A stretch of 64,000 nucleotides of DNA from the NCBI GenBank assembly GCA_017644045.1, contig JAEPMI010000005.1:124001-188000 (forward strand), read 5' to 3'. The notes under the pieces were generated by a model that did no database searches, was not told the origin of the DNA, and saw only the letters and a list, made by a program, of their open reading frames with translations. The first letter of the stretch is position 1. Every line of letters begins with the position of its first letter. This stretch comes from Deltaproteobacteria bacterium (lineage in GTDB: Bacteria > Myxococcota_A > Polyangia > Polyangiales > Houyiibacteriaceae). Positions 1-12,318 of this stretch are shown piece by piece. Made by a program: the position numbers and the translations under genes.

Positions 1-1259
1 TGGAGCCGTTGGACGGCGGACCAATGGTGGGCGATGGCGGTCTGCCGATGCCCGATGGGGGCGATCCGGACATGGGTCCGCCGCCGCCGATGGCCTGCGA
101 GGAAGACGGCTGTGGTTGGTGCGCGTCCAAGGGCGCGTGCCTCGACATCGGTGACGAGTGCACCTTCGAGGGATCGGTCGATGGCGAGACCTGCTGGCGG
201 ACCTTCGACCCCTGCGCCGTCTCCACCTGCTGGGATCCCTCGCTGATGGTGCCCGCGTGCGGGATGCGCTCGACCGACGAGGACTTCTCCTCCGGGAGCT
301 ACGCGATCCACCGCTACGCCGCGTTCATACCGGACGGCCCGCCGGTGACGATCACCGTCGAAGGCACGGCGGGGCCCTTCGAGCCCGCGCTCTTCGTCAC
401 CGACCGCGAGGGGACGCTCCTCTACGGCGGCGATGAGGTCGACCTCCGCGGCGACGTCCTGGTCTCCGACGTGCGCTCCGGCCGCGGCGACACCGTCGCG
501 TCGGTGACACTGACCGTCACCGCCGGTCTGCCGGTCCACGTCTACGTGACCGACTGGGCGTCTGTCGTGGACCCCGGTTTCGTCGGCATGCTCGACACCT
601 CGGTCGAGTACCGGCTGACCACAGAGCAGGTGTGCGCGAGCGGCGGCAGCGACTCGGAGTCCGTCGGCACCCCGCAGAACGGCTCCCTCGAGAACGGCGT
701 GCGGATGGAGAGCGGCCCCGGCTACGACGTCGTCGACACCGGCCGCGATGCCTACTACGGCACGCAGGAAACGGTCGACCTCCTGGCCGCTGCCTTCGCC
801 ACCGCACGCGCGCGCCACCCGATGTCGGCCACCGTGCAGGTCCGCGACCTCAGCATTCTCGGCGGCGGTGACCCGGTGTCGGGTCCATGGCCCCACGGCA
901 GCCACGAGAGCGGGCGCGACGCCGACGTGACCTATCACCTGACCAGCGGCTGCGACCCCAACTGCCCCATCGCCGACGTCCCGCTCGCCACCTTCGACGC
1001 CGAGACCACCTGGACCCTCTTCGAGTACTGGCTGCTCCGTGACGCGGCCCGCTTCATCTTCGTCGACCACGACCTGCAGGCCGTGCTCTACGACGTCGCG
1101 GTGGCCCGCGGCGCCACCGACGACGAGCTCGACCGCTGGTTCCAGTACCCGCGGCCGATCGGCACCGGCGCGGGAGTGATCCGGCACGAGCCGAACCACC
1201 GGAATCACCACCACGTCCGCTTCCACTGCCCGCCGGACGACACCCGCTGTCTACCCTGA
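1..1259 (+). CDS. M74-like (MepA-type) murein endopeptidase domain protein, 5' end missing
   Basis: The reading frame is already open at the first base, so the N-terminus, and probably a lipoprotein signal, lies outside the window. The visible part begins with a Gly/Asp/Pro/Met-rich linker and a Cys-rich stretch. A beta-type middle region follows, then a C-terminal metallopeptidase domain. That domain has the paired zinc motifs of penicillin-insensitive murein endopeptidases: HGSHESGRDAD and, near the end, a His-rich HRNHHHVRFHC. Enzymes of this LAS-type family cleave D-Ala-meso-DAP cross-links in peptidoglycan. The extra N-terminal region is not part of the classic E. coli enzyme, so this is a lineage-specific architecture. 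The stop overlaps the start of the next gene (TGATG), which suggests coupled translation. Family assignment is good; the substrate is inferred. Confidence 0.75.
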   Translation, partial: EPLDGGPMVGDGGLPMPDGGDPDMGPPPPMACEEDGCGWCASKGACLDIGDECTFEGSVDGETCWRTFDPCAVSTCWDPSLMVPACGMRSTDEDFSSGSYAIHRYAAFIPDGPPVTITVEGTAGPFEPALFVTDREGTLLYGGDEVDLRGDVLVSDVRSGRGDTVASVTLTVTAGLPVHVYVTDWASVVDPGFVGMLDTSVEYRLTTEQVCASGGSDSESVGTPQNGSLENGVRMESGPGYDVVDTGRDAYYGTQETVDLLAAAFATARARHPMSATVQVRDLSILGGGDPVSGPWPHGSHESGRDADVTYHLTSGCDPNCPIADVPLATFDAETTWTLFEYWLLRDAARFIFVDHDLQAVLYDVAVARGATDDELDRWFQYPRPIGTGAGVIRHEPNHRNHHHVRFHCPPDDTRCLP

Positions 1260-1789
1260 TGCCACTGTCGTCATGGACTCTGAGGTCTCTGCTCGCGCTA
1301 GCCACGCTGCTCGCGAGTTGCGGCGAACCATCCACGTGCCCGCCGACGGGACCACCCCCGCTGGACGAGTGCCTGGATGGTTCGGACGCACCCGGCTGCG
1401 AGCTCCCCCTGAGCGTTGCGGAGGGCCCCCTCCGAACCGACGTGCCGTACTTCGAGTGCGTCGGCTGGGGCACGCGGGCGCCGCCACTCTGCCTCCACGG
1501 GGAAGAGGACGTCGAGACCCTGGGGTCCGACACGGTCGTCTTCTGGGTGCCCGGGCTCCACGGCGACCACTTCGTCTTGGACACGGACCCGGAGTCCGGA
1601 CTCGCGCGCTTCTGCACCGAGTACTCCACCGACGTATTCATCTCTGGCTGCCCCGTGGGCGGTGAGAATTGGCGGTGCGCCACCGGCGGCACCGTCACCG
1701 TCGAGGAAGACCCGCCGGCGGGGGCCGCACCGCTCCGCGAGCTGCGCGCCGTCTTCCCCGGCGGGGAGATGGTCCACGCGGTGTGGTGA
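1259..1789 (+). CDS. Small Cys-rich lipoprotein of unknown function
   Basis: The 176-residue product starts with a signal peptide whose lipobox (LLAS-C, Cys near residue 21) predicts lipid attachment and export. The mature part contains about eight further cysteines and no domain I recognise. The ATG shares its A with the stop codon of the upstream endopeptidase gene, so the two proteins are probably made together and may act in the same envelope process. It is followed by a strong hairpin before the convergent thiolase gene. The export prediction is solid; the function is unknown. Confidence 0.8.
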   Translation: MPLSSWTLRSLLALATLLASCGEPSTCPPTGPPPLDECLDGSDAPGCELPLSVAEGPLRTDVPYFECVGWGTRAPPLCLHGEEDVETLGSDTVVFWVPGLHGDHFVLDTDPESGLARFCTEYSTDVFISGCPVGGENWRCATGGTVTVEEDPPAGAAPLRELRAVFPGGEMVHAVW

Positions 1790-1881
1790 CACTGCGCGAA
1801 CGAACCGCGACGAAGCCGGAGGTCACTGATCCATGCGAGCAGACCAGGTGCTCGACTCGGATCCACCACCGGTCGCGCCAA

Positions 1882-1909
1882 CGCACTCGCGGTCGACACC
1901 GCGAGTGCG
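1882..1909. terminator. Perfect 12-bp hairpin between convergent genes
   Basis: Bases 1882-1893 (CGCACTCGCGGT) pair exactly with 1898-1909 around a CGAC loop. It lies in the 139-bp gap between a plus-strand lipoprotein gene and a minus-strand thiolase gene that end facing each other. It could terminate transcription from both sides. No T-run follows, as is common in high-GC genomes. Confidence 0.6.
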
Positions 1910-1928
1910 GGCAGGTTCCGCCGCAGCC

Positions 1929-3164
1929 TCAGGTGCCGACGATGAACGTGCAGCTGGTGGTGCCGCTGCCGCCGATGTTCAGCGTCGCCACGTTCTTCGC
2001 GCCCTCGACCTGGTAGTCGCCGGCGGTGCCGGTGACCTGCTTGTGCGCGTCGAGGAGCTGGCGGACGCCGGTGGCGCCGACGGGGTGGCCCGCGCCGATG
2101 AGGCCGCCGGATGGGTTGACCGGGCACTTGCCGCCGAGGGCGATCACGCCCTCCTCGATCGCCTTCCAGCTCTCACCGGGCTCGGTCAGACCGAAGTGGT
2201 CGATGGCCATGTACTCGCTGGTGGTGAAGCAGTCGTGGGTCTCGATGGCGTCGATGCCGCTCACGTCCGCGATGCCGGCGCGACCGAGCGCGTCGGTCAC
2301 CGTGCTGCGCACGTGCGGGAGCACGAAGCGGTCGTCCTTGGACTCGGCGACCTTGTCCTCGAAGCGGATGCGCGCGGTGTGGTGGCCCCAGCCCTTGATG
2401 CGCGGGACGTCCTCGATCTTCGTGCCGGTGCGAGCGCACCAGGCCTCGGCGGCCTTGCGGCTGGCGAGGAAGGTCGCGACGGCGCCGTCGGTGACCTGCG
2501 AGCAGTCCGCGATGCGGATGCGGCCGCCGACCTCGGCGTTGTCGTCGGTGCGGGAGCAAGCGTGCTCCTCGTTCATGTACCAGGTGCGGGTCTGCGCCTT
2601 CGGGTTGAGCTTCGCGTTGCCGTAGTTGATCGCGCTGATCGCGGCGAGGTGCTCGTCCTTCAGGCCGTAGCGCTTGTCGTACTCGTCGCCGAGCTTGCCG
2701 AAGAGCTTCGGGAAGGGGAACTGGATGCCTTCGGCCTCGAGCTCGTACCAGGCCGCGGTGCCCAGGTAGTCGCCGCCGACGGAGGCGCCCACGGTCTTCA
2801 TCTGCTCAACGCCGACGACGCAGGCGAGGTCGTAGCGCTGCGCCTCGATCTCGGCCATCGCCGCGAGGAGCGCGATCGAGCCGCTGGCGCAGGCCGCCTC
2901 GTGGCGACCGGTGGGCAGGCCGCTGAAGGCCGGATCGATCTCGCAGAAGAAGGCGCCGAGGTGGCCCTGCATGCAATAGAGCTCGGCGGCGAAGTTGCCG
3001 ACGTGGGCGACCTCGACCTCTGTCGGGTCGACCTGGGTCTCGCGCATCGCGCCGAGGACCGCCTCGCGCATCATGGCGAGGATGTGCTTCTTCTCTTTGG
3101 ACCAGTTGCGGGCGAAATCGGTCTGGTAGCCGCCGAGGACGTAGACTTCCGGGATGGTGCTCAT
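1929..3164 (-). CDS. Thiolase (SCP2-type acetyl-CoA acetyltransferase family)
   Basis: The 411-residue enzyme has the expected thiolase residues: the nucleophilic Cys92 in ACASGS, His310-Asp-Cys312 in the HDCF motif typical of SCP2-type thiolases, and His360 in GHPVGATG. These enzymes catalyse thiolytic cleavage or condensation of acyl-CoAs. It lies 35 bp downstream of a 3-hydroxyacyl-CoA dehydrogenase on the same strand. The two would supply the last two steps of fatty-acid (or other acyl-CoA) beta-oxidation, without the hydratase, which must be elsewhere. Length and motifs are complete. The acyl-chain preference cannot be read from sequence. Confidence 0.9.
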   Translation of the reverse strand: MSTIPEVYVLGGYQTDFARNWSKEKKHILAMMREAVLGAMRETQVDPTEVEVAHVGNFAAELYCMQGHLGAFFCEIDPAFSGLPTGRHEAACASGSIALLAAMAEIEAQRYDLACVVGVEQMKTVGASVGGDYLGTAAWYELEAEGIQFPFPKLFGKLGDEYDKRYGLKDEHLAAISAINYGNAKLNPKAQTRTWYMNEEHACSRTDDNAEVGGRIRIADCSQVTDGAVATFLASRKAAEAWCARTGTKIEDVPRIKGWGHHTARIRFEDKVAESKDDRFVLPHVRSTVTDALGRAGIADVSGIDAIETHDCFTTSEYMAIDHFGLTEPGESWKAIEEGVIALGGKCPVNPSGGLIGAGHPVGATGVRQLLDAHKQVTGTAGDYQVEGAKNVATLNIGGSGTTSCTFIVGT

Positions 3165-3199
3165 GGGTCTTCTCTTCGTGTGAATGGCGGAGTGGAGGT

Positions 3200-4543
3200 T
3201 CAGGCGGCGACCCAGAAGCGGCCGATGTCGGTGCGCTGACGGTCGAAGAGGGGCTCACCCTTCGCCGCGTCGAGCGCGGCGGTGAGCTGCTGCGGAACGG
3301 AGAGATCGGCACCTTCGATGAGCTTCACCGTGGCGTCGCCGCCGAAGGTGTCCACGAGCACGCTCGGCGGGGCCCAGTTGAAGCCGAAGCCCATGATGAG
3401 GTCGATGCCGGTGATGGTCTCGGTGACCTCGCCGACGCGGTGGAAGGCGTACGCGATGTAACCGGCGATGACCTTCTTCGCGATGGTCGCGGCGTCGCCC
3501 TCCGCGGCCAGGAAGACCTGCATGGCGTCGTCGTAGAGACCGACCCGCTGCAGGCGCGTGATGCGCTCGATGAAGCCGAGCTCCGGTCGCGCGATCTCGT
3601 CGATGGGCGTGTAGCTGCCGCTCTTCGGGTCCAGCGCCAAGCGGCGCTTGCCGTCCTTCATGAAGAAGCCCTTGCCGCTCTTGTTGCCGAGCGTGCCCTT
3701 CTCCATGAGCTCCGTCATGTACGCGGGGAGCTTCAGCGTGTCGTGCGCCTCGTCGGGCGCGTTCGCGTGAATGTTGTCGACGATGGCGCGGTGAATGTCC
3801 CAGCCGACCAGGTCCACGGTGCGCAGCGGCGGGAGCGCGCGGCCGGTGTAGGGGCCGACGACCTCGTCGACCAGCAGCGGGCCGTGCTCCTCGGCGAGCT
3901 GGCAGCACTCGTTGAGCACCTTGAAGCCGACGCGGTTGCCGGCGAAGCCCGGCGTGTCGGCGGTCCGGATCATCACGCGACCGAGGAAGTTCTCGCAGTA
4001 GGACTCGACGAAGCTCGCGAGCTCCGGGTCCGTGTCCTTGCTGGCGATGAGCTCGGTGCCGACGATCACGTTCGGCGGGTTGAAGAAGTGGAGGCCCATG
4101 AAGTGCTTCCGGAACGACTCGCTCCGCGGCGCGGCGAGCGCGTCGATGCTCAGGCCGCTGGTCACGGTGGCGACGATCGAGTCCGGCTTCCGGCAGGCGT
4201 CGATGCGCTCGAAGAACTGGTGCTTGAGGTCGAGCTTCTCGGTGACCGCCTCGAAGATCAGGTCGGCGTCGCCGACCACCTTCTCGAAGTCGTCGTCGTA
4301 GCTGCCGCACTCGGCCTTGGTCGCGACCGTGCCCGAGCGGACCATCCTGATGGCCGCTGCGAGACCGCCCTCCGCCTTCTCGGTCGTGCGGGCCAGGAAG
4401 GTCACCTTCTCCACCGCGGTGGTGAAGAGCGCCGCCGAACCGAAGCCCATGGTGCCGTTCGCACCGAGGACCACCACGTGGCGAATGGGCCGGGCGCCCG
4501 GGTGGGCATCCAGGCTCAGCTTGGGGGTCGAAGTCACCTGCAC
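3200..4543 (-). CDS. 3-hydroxyacyl-CoA dehydrogenase
   Basis: The 447-residue protein has an N-terminal Rossmann NAD site (GANGTMG, residues 27-33), the family signature HFFNPP (152-157) carrying the catalytic His, and NRVGF (203-207) at the start of the C-terminal helical dimerisation domain. The C-terminal part is longer than in short HADs and looks like the duplicated HAD C-terminal domain of FadB/FadJ enzymes, but no enoyl-CoA hydratase domain is present. It oxidises L-3-hydroxyacyl-CoA to 3-ketoacyl-CoA. The thiolase gene follows after 35 bp, so the two form an operon. A 221-bp gap upstream probably contains the promoter. Confidence 0.9.
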   Translation of the reverse strand: MQVTSTPKLSLDAHPGARPIRHVVVLGANGTMGFGSAALFTTAVEKVTFLARTTEKAEGGLAAAIRMVRSGTVATKAECGSYDDDFEKVVGDADLIFEAVTEKLDLKHQFFERIDACRKPDSIVATVTSGLSIDALAAPRSESFRKHFMGLHFFNPPNVIVGTELIASKDTDPELASFVESYCENFLGRVMIRTADTPGFAGNRVGFKVLNECCQLAEEHGPLLVDEVVGPYTGRALPPLRTVDLVGWDIHRAIVDNIHANAPDEAHDTLKLPAYMTELMEKGTLGNKSGKGFFMKDGKRRLALDPKSGSYTPIDEIARPELGFIERITRLQRVGLYDDAMQVFLAAEGDAATIAKKVIAGYIAYAFHRVGEVTETITGIDLIMGFGFNWAPPSVLVDTFGGDATVKLIEGADLSVPQQLTAALDAAKGEPLFDRQRTDIGRFWVAA

Positions 4544-4764
4544 GGAGCGCTCTCCTCGTGTGGGTTCGCCGAGCTTACGGCTTTACAGTCCGCGGCTCGT
4601 CGAATTTACTGGAACGCCCGAACGATAGCGCAACGCGTCATCCGGTCAAGCACCCCCAGCACAGATGGCCCCTGTTTTTGCGGAACAAACGCCGAACAGC
4701 AGCGATCTTCGGGGGTTGTCGAGCGACCCCGCCAGGCTTTACAAACTCGTTACAGCGAGAGTCG

Positions 4765-5163
4765 CTACTTCTTCCGAGCCGGTGACCGCTTCGCGGCCTT
4801 CTTCTTCAGCCGCGAGGGCTTGGCCTTCGTCGCCCCTTTCGGCGGGAGGGCCTCCGTGAAGGCGAGTCCCCGAGCGATCCACGCCCGCAGATCGCGCATC
4901 GCCTTCGTCCCAGGTGGGTCGACGTAGACCATCCCCTTGCTCGGTCGGCCGGTGAAATCCATCGGCCGCACGTGGGCCCGCTTCAGCGCGTCGGTGTGAG
5001 CGTCGGGCCCCACCCGGACCATCAGCACCTCGCCGAGGATGCCGACCGTCATGTGGCCGCCGACCATGAAGGCGAGCCCGCCGAACATCTTCTTGGTGAC
5101 CACGTCGTCTCGACCGTCGAGCACCTTCGCGATTCGCTCGGCCAGCTTCTCGTCGTACGCCAT
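4765..5163 (-). CDS. TfoX/Sxy N-terminal domain protein
   Basis: I chose the ATG at 5163, giving 132 residues that begin MAYDEKLAERI, because this matches the usual start of the TfoX_N domain. An upstream GTG would add 15 unrelated residues. Conserved features include KKMFGGLAFMVGGHM and the LMVRVGP strand. A Lys/Arg/Ala-rich tail (about residues 105-132) resembles a nucleic-acid-binding extension. Stand-alone TfoX_N proteins are common, and their function outside gammaproteobacterial competence regulation is unclear. It is divergent from the macrodomain gene, with 65 bp between the two starts. Confidence 0.8.
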   Translation of the reverse strand: MAYDEKLAERIAKVLDGRDDVVTKKMFGGLAFMVGGHMTVGILGEVLMVRVGPDAHTDALKRAHVRPMDFTGRPSKGMVYVDPPGTKAMRDLRAWIARGLAFTEALPPKGATKAKPSRLKKKAAKRSPARKK

Positions 5164-5228
5164 GCGCGTCCCTCCTTCCGCCGAGCCTACAGGGAATGTG
5201 CGACACAAACGGAGCGGTTGGGTGCCGC

Positions 5229-5690
5229 ATGCCCCTCCGCATCGTCGAAGGAGACCTGCTCGACCAGCCCGCCGACGCGATCGTCAACGCGTGGAACCGG
5301 AACGTGATCCCCTGGTGGCTGCTGATCCCGCAGGGCGTGAGCGGAGCGATCAAACGGCGCGCCGGCTACGCGCCCTTTCGCGAGCTCGGCTACCGGCCCC
5401 TACCCCTCGGCGACGCGCGGCACACTTCGGCCGGGCGCCTCCCGCTCCGCGGGATCATCCACGTCGCCGCGATCGACATGCTCTGGCGGGCGTCGGAGGA
5501 CTCGGTCGAGCGGAGCACCCGCTCCGCCCTCGCGATGGCGAGCGCCCACGGCTACCGGACCTTGGCGATGCCGCTCCTCGGCAGCGGGTCCGGTGGGCTC
5601 TCCGAGGCGCGCTCCGAGCGCGTGATGACGGAGGTGCTCGAGCGCGGCATCGAGATGGACGTCACCCTCGTGCGCTTCGCGAAGGGCTGA
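5229..5690 (+). CDS. Macrodomain (ADP-ribose-binding) protein
   Basis: The 153-residue product starting MPLRIVEGDL fits the macrodomain fold. It has the N-terminal strand with GDL, the ADP-ribose-contacting segment DAIVNAWN, and a C-terminal PLLGSGSGG phosphate loop. Macrodomains bind or hydrolyse ADP-ribose, O-acetyl-ADP-ribose or ADP-ribosylated substrates. The ATG at 5229 was preferred over an in-frame upstream start, which would run into the promoter region of the divergent tfoX-like gene. The usual NAANxxLxxGxGV segment is replaced by NAWNRNVIPWW, so ligand specificity may differ from well-studied members. Confidence 0.8.
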   Translation: MPLRIVEGDLLDQPADAIVNAWNRNVIPWWLLIPQGVSGAIKRRAGYAPFRELGYRPLPLGDARHTSAGRLPLRGIIHVAAIDMLWRASEDSVERSTRSALAMASAHGYRTLAMPLLGSGSGGLSEARSERVMTEVLERGIEMDVTLVRFAKG

Positions 5691-7481
<1,791 letters not shown>

Positions 7482-7575
7482 GGCGGTCCATAGCACCTGC
7501 GCGGCCGCGCGCCCCGGTGGGAGATCTCGCACCGAGCCGGGGATGCGACGTGGGGATCGAGCGTAGAACGCCCTC

Positions 7576-8334
7576 ATGCAGGAAGTGCTGAGCTGGCTCG
7601 GGAAACAGATCGACGCCAACGATCCCTCGAAGGCGGGTGCACAGGGGGCCTATCGATTGGCGGACGCGGCCGCCGCCCTCTCGCCGCCCCGCCCGCGGGA
7701 GCCGATGGCCTTCGGCCTGGTGGTCGAGCCGGCAGCGCTGGCGCACGTGGAGCCGCTCGTCGGTCGGATGAAGGCCTTGCTCGGCGCGCACCTCGCGACG
7801 CTCGGGCCCGACGAGCTCGAGATCATGCGGCAACACGTCGGCCACCGACTGACGAAGTTGGGTCTGGGCATCGCAGCACCGCCACCGCCCACGGCGACCC
7901 ACACGATCACCCTGGTCTATCCGCTCAGCTATCCGGCCGTGGTGCACCTCGACACCGACGAGGAGCGCGACATGACGGCCGAGGAGAAGCGCTGCTTCGA
8001 CGGCGTGCGCCCCTCCGATCACCACCAGGGAATCGCCGACCTGCCGTGTTTCGGGGACCTCGACTGGCTCGTCGACGCCCAGGTCGCGCTACGCTTCGAA
8101 GACGGCGACCTCTTCTGCCATCTCGAGCTGAGCACTTGCTCCGCACCGTCGGAAGGGGACCTCGCCGCGCTGAAGACCACCGTCTCCCGCGACCTCTGGG
8201 GGTCCGGCTGGTCCCTCAACCTGGAGTGGGACGACGTCGAAGCCCGCGAGATCTCGGAGATCGGGGACGACCGGTTCGCGAACCTCACCGTCGACGAGCG
8301 ACCGAAGAGCGTGACCGTCTCAGCGAACGCCTAG
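7576..8334 (+). CDS. Conserved-looking protein of unknown function, 252 aa
   Basis: No signal peptide or membrane segment is visible. The N-terminal 110 residues are mostly helical. The rest is a beta-rich domain with many Asp/Glu and aromatic residues, including the strand [18 protein letters not shown]. It contains a few cysteines but no recognisable catalytic motif. It is transcribed divergently from the ABC exporter (95 bp apart) and ends 9 bp from the end of the convergent sulfotransferase-like gene. I do not recognise the family. Codon use is like the neighbours, so it is likely a real gene. Confidence 0.7.
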   Translation: MQEVLSWLGKQIDANDPSKAGAQGAYRLADAAAALSPPRPREPMAFGLVVEPAALAHVEPLVGRMKALLGAHLATLGPDELEIMRQHVGHRLTKLGLGIAAPPPPTATHTITLVYPLSYPAVVHLDTDEERDMTAEEKRCFDGVRPSDHHQGIADLPCFGDLDWLVDAQVALRFEDGDLFCHLELSTCSAPSEGDLAALKTTVSRDLWGSGWSLNLEWDDVEAREISEIGDDRFANLTVDERPKSVTVSANA

Positions 8335-8343
8335 GACCGCGGG

Positions 8344-9801
8344 CTACTCGGTCGCGAAGCGCCAGGCACGGTAGCTGATCGAGATGCCGTCCTGGTCGTG
8401 AGCCTCGATCTCGAAGACCACGTTGCCCTCCGAGTCGACCTCGGTCGCCAGCTGATCTGGGCCGCGACCCCAGCCGATGAAGGTGTTGCCGTTGGCGAGC
8501 CGCTGGGACGACCCCTGGGAGCGGGTGTAGGCCCCCTCGCGGTCGTAGCTCCAGACCAGCGTCGCGGTCATGGCCGTGTGGTCGAGCTCGTACTCGACGA
8601 CCCGGGTGTGCTCGCCGCGCGCGGGGACGTCTGGGTAGCAGGCCTGACCGTTATCGAAGAGCAGGATACGGTCGCCCGCCAACTCGAAGGCAGTGTGCTG
8701 GCCGCAGAGGTTGCCGAAGGGATCGTCCACGAAGGTGAAGTCGCCGCCGATGCCCCCGAGCTGCCACAGCTCGTCACCGGTCTCGCGGTCGATCTTCACG
8801 ACCGCCGAATGACCGCGGGCCGAGAGCAGCCAGTCGCCGTCGGGTGTGACCGAGACCGAGTTCACGTGGGCATACTCGGAGCTCCCGCGCAGCGACTCGT
8901 CGTAGGGCAGATCGTCCCAGCTGTTCCACTGGAAGACGACGCTCCCCTCGGGCGTGACCTGCTGGACCACGGAGTCCTCGACCGTGTCGGCGGGTCCGCC
9001 GCCGAACGCGGTCAGATCGCGGACCATTGGCTCGTACGCCATGAGGATGCGATCGCCGTCCGGCAAGATGTGGAACTCGTGGACGTCGGTGTGAACCAGA
9101 TCGACCGTCTGGAGGCGCTCCACCTCTTCAAACGATTCGTCGAGGATCACGTGCTCAGAATACGCCTCGCCGCCGGTCCGAAGACAGTACGAGTACTCGC
9201 CGCCCGGGTGGCGCTTGAAGTCGTAGATCTGGTCGGGCATCTGCTGCCAGAAGAGCGGCACGCCGTCGTTGTTCAACAGCGCGAGGAAGTAGCTGCGCCC
9301 CCGCAGTCCCACGAAGATTGGCTCGGTCGCCGCCTCGGGCTCGTTCACGGTGACCTCCAGCTCCGGGAAGTCATCCGGCATGTACAGAACCGTGTAGGTG
9401 CGTGAGTCGCCCTCCCCGTTCGACACGATTATGGGGATCTCCGCACCGGGCTCGGAATCGAGCGTCAGCGCCTCGCCGTTCGTGGCGTCGGTCCCGTCTA
9501 TGGTGATCGACAGCGCGGGGTCCGCGGTGGCGGTGACCATCACGTCGTCCGGGGTCTCTTCGGCGATGACGGAGTAGCGTGTCGTCATCGCGGCGAAGGA
9601 AGGCGTCAGCGGGACCCGGACCCCGGCGACCACGAGGTCGTCGAGCCAGGGCTCGGGCGCCGAGGCGGCGTCCTCCTCGACGCCCAGGTCGCCGGGCGTG
9701 GCATCGGGCGGGAGGCCGAGATCGTCAGGGGTGCTTCCCGAATCGTCCGAACAAGCGGAAAGGGCAATCAGGGAGACGGTGAGAGTGGTCGATGTTCGCA
9801 T
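8344..9801 (-). CDS. Arylsulfotransferase-like lipoprotein with cadherin-like domain
   Basis: The ATG at 9801 gives 485 residues with a lipoprotein signal (lipobox LSAC, Cys about 17). After an Asp/Pro-rich linker comes a beta-sandwich of the cadherin-like type (about 50-135). A beta-propeller follows, resembling the ASST/arylsulfotransferase family, with repeated blades such as HTDVHEFHILPDGDRIL, HVNSVSVTPDGDWLLS and a late RLANGNTFIGWG. The conserved His residues in the HxxH and HVNS segments suit the propeller active site, which in true ASST transfers sulfate between phenols. Many such proteins are uncharacterised and sulfotransferase activity is unproven. It faces the phosphatase gene across a 120-bp divergent promoter region. 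Confidence 0.8.
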   Translation of the reverse strand: MRTSTTLTVSLIALSACSDDSGSTPDDLGLPPDATPGDLGVEEDAASAPEPWLDDLVVAGVRVPLTPSFAAMTTRYSVIAEETPDDVMVTATADPALSITIDGTDATNGEALTLDSEPGAEIPIIVSNGEGDSRTYTVLYMPDDFPELEVTVNEPEAATEPIFVGLRGRSYFLALLNNDGVPLFWQQMPDQIYDFKRHPGGEYSYCLRTGGEAYSEHVILDESFEEVERLQTVDLVHTDVHEFHILPDGDRILMAYEPMVRDLTAFGGGPADTVEDSVVQQVTPEGSVVFQWNSWDDLPYDESLRGSSEYAHVNSVSVTPDGDWLLSARGHSAVVKIDRETGDELWQLGGIGGDFTFVDDPFGNLCGQHTAFELAGDRILLFDNGQACYPDVPARGEHTRVVEYELDHTAMTATLVWSYDREGAYTRSQGSSQRLANGNTFIGWGRGPDQLATEVDSEGNVVFEIEAHDQDGISISYRAWRFATE

Positions 9802-9921
9802 TGAAACGCTGAACGGTACCGAGTGTGAGGGTTCGCGAGCAAATGGGCACAGCCTTCGTTCGCCGCGAAGTGCTCGGCGGGAGCTCTTGTCAGGTCCCGC
9901 GCCGGCGGTAGGATTCGCGCC

Positions 9922-10403
<482 letters not shown>

Positions 10404-10407
<4 letters not shown>

Positions 10408-11255
10408 TCGTGTGGGCCGCGGTCGGTGAAGCGCTCGGCTCGGAGGTCGCGGACCGCTGGCCGCTGAGCGGTGGAGACATCAACGACGCCTACGCGGTGA
10501 CCCTCGGCGATGGCCGCTCGGTCTTCGTGAAGGTCAACGCTCGGGCGCCCGGCGACATGTTCGCGGCCGAGGCGCGGGGGCTCGCCTTCCTGGCGGAGCC
10601 CGAGGTGCCCGACCTGCGCATCCCGGAGGTGCTGGCGGTCGGCGAGCGCTTCCTGGCGCTCGAGCTCTTGGAGCCGGGGCCGCGCCCGAGCGACTTCGAC
10701 GAGCGGCTCGGTCGCGCCGTCGCCGCGCTCCACCGGGCGGCGCCCGAGGCATTCGGGCTCGACCACGCCAACTACATCGGCCGGCTCCCGCAGCCGAACG
10801 ACCCGCGTCCCGACTGGCCGACCTTCTATCGGGAGATGCGGCTCGAACCCCAGCTCCAGCTCGCGGAGGACTCGGGTCTCGCCGATCGTCGTCTGCGGGC
10901 TCGCTTCGAGGCCCTCTACGCGAAGCTCCCCGAGCTCGTGGGGCCCGCCGAGCCGCCGGCTCGCCTGCACGGCGATCTCTGGGGCGGGAACCTGCACCAA
11001 GCTGCGGACGGGACCCCAGCGTTGATCGACCCGGCCGCCGCGGGCGGTCACCGGGAGCTGGATCTCGGGATGATGCAGCTCTTCGGGGGCTTCGGGCCGC
11101 GGGTCTTCGCCGCCTACGACGAGGCCTACCCGAGGCCGCCGGGCCACGAGGAGCGGGTGCCGCTCTACCAGCTCTACTTCCTGATGGCTCACGTGAACCT
11201 CTTCGGCCGGGGCTACCTCTCCGGGGTCTCGCGCTGCCTCGACCGGTACCTTTGA
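10404..11255 (+). CDS. Fructosamine/ribulosamine-3-kinase family protein
   Basis: The 283-residue product has the aminoglycoside-phosphotransferase-like kinase fold of FN3K: an ATP-contacting VFVKVN strand (Lys43), the catalytic loop HGDLWGGN (189-196), and the metal-binding IDPAA (208-212) followed by GGHRELDLGMMQLFGGF. These enzymes phosphorylate the third carbon of ketoamines on glycated proteins or small amines, which destabilises the adduct. The start is a GTG at 10404 sharing bases with the stop of the phosphatase gene, so the pair is translationally coupled. All key residues are present. Substrate preference is unknown. Confidence 0.9.
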
Positions 11256-11274
11256 GCGTGGTACGGCCCCCGCC

Positions 11275-12168
11275 ATGCTGCGGCTCGGCGACGACTGGAA
11301 GTTTGCAATCGACGAAGGCCGCTCCCGCCTGTGGCTCGGTCCACACGGCGATTGGGGCTTCGAGGTCGTCTGCGAGCGCCGCAAGGTGGAGACCAGCGAC
11401 GGGCTCGGCGAGACCCTCGGTCCCAAGCTTCGCATCGACGGTTTGATGCTCGAAGGGGTCGACTGGCGCGAGCTGGTCGGGCTCGAGATCTACCAGCAGG
11501 GGCCCTGGCTCGGCGACGACGAGCCCGAGGCGAGCGTCCACGTGGTGGAGACGAGCGAGCTGCGCGACACCCGGATGGTCGTCACCGCCGTGGAGGGCCA
11601 GACCCTGCACCTCGAGCTGGTCGCCGAGTGCGACGTCTACGTGGACGACGACCACGACACGAACGTCTCGCTCTCGCTCGAGGCGAAGCTCCCCTTCGAG
11701 GGCGTGCGCTTCCGCTTCCGCGCCGAGGGCGCCGACAGCCGCGACCCGGTCGGCCGCGCGATCCAGCTCCTGGCGCTGAGCCTGGCCCCGGAGGGCTTCG
11801 GCAAGCCGACCGTCGAGCCGGACGACGAGCCAGGCGTCTTTTCGGCGCACTTCCCGCCCGCCACCGAGGAAGGTCAGGGTCTCTCCGTCGCCGCCCAGGA
11901 CCTGACCCTGTCCGGCGAGGAACGCCTGGCGCAGCAGGGAGCCATCGAGCTCCTCGAGGGCATGGTTCGGCAGGAGTGGCTCGAGCTCAGCGACCCCAAG
12001 GCGGTCGAGAAGCTCGCCATCGGCTTCGCCGAGGTGCTGGACCAGGGCGGCAGCGGCGCTGCGCGCGCTGGGCGCGTGGTCGACTGGCTCATCGAGCAGG
12101 ACGGCGTCGAAGACGTCCACTGCATGGACGACGAGCTCGCGCCGATCCTCGACAAGTTCTGGGGCTGA
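11275..12168 (+). CDS. Unknown protein downstream of the deglycation pair
   Basis: The 297-residue protein begins 20 bp after the FN3K-like gene on the same strand and is probably in the same operon. It is acidic, without signal peptide or membrane segments. The first 190 residues are beta-rich; the last 90 are helical and end VDWLIEQDGVEDVHCMDDEL. No motif is recognised. Its context allows a role connected with the phosphatase and kinase, but this is only positional. Confidence 0.7.
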   Translation: MLRLGDDWKFAIDEGRSRLWLGPHGDWGFEVVCERRKVETSDGLGETLGPKLRIDGLMLEGVDWRELVGLEIYQQGPWLGDDEPEASVHVVETSELRDTRMVVTAVEGQTLHLELVAECDVYVDDDHDTNVSLSLEAKLPFEGVRFRFRAEGADSRDPVGRAIQLLALSLAPEGFGKPTVEPDDEPGVFSAHFPPATEEGQGLSVAAQDLTLSGEERLAQQGAIELLEGMVRQEWLELSDPKAVEKLAIGFAEVLDQGGSGAARAGRVVDWLIEQDGVEDVHCMDDELAPILDKFWG

Positions 12169-12210
12169 TCCAGCCGCCTCCGATTGTTCCCGGCCTGTGG
12201 AGAAGACGGC

Positions 12211-12249
12211 GGGACCGTCCCGAGCCCGACCCGCGTCGACGCCATCTGA
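12211..12249 (+). repeat. Left copy of a short dispersed repeat
   Basis: The 21 bases at 12223-12243 (AGCCCGACCCGCGTCGACGCC) recur exactly at 13483-13503. Flanking matches (a GGGACC block before, TCTGA after) extend the similarity to roughly 35 bp. The two copies are in direct orientation and bracket the toxin/Uma2/GrpB remnants. Both continue into a TGA in the same phase relative to the repeat. Confidence 0.75.
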
Positions 12250-12318
12250 CCAGTGCAGGCTCGTCTGCGCTGTGGTTCGGCGTGGTCGCTGATTGAGGGG
12301 GCGTGTTACGATCAAGGG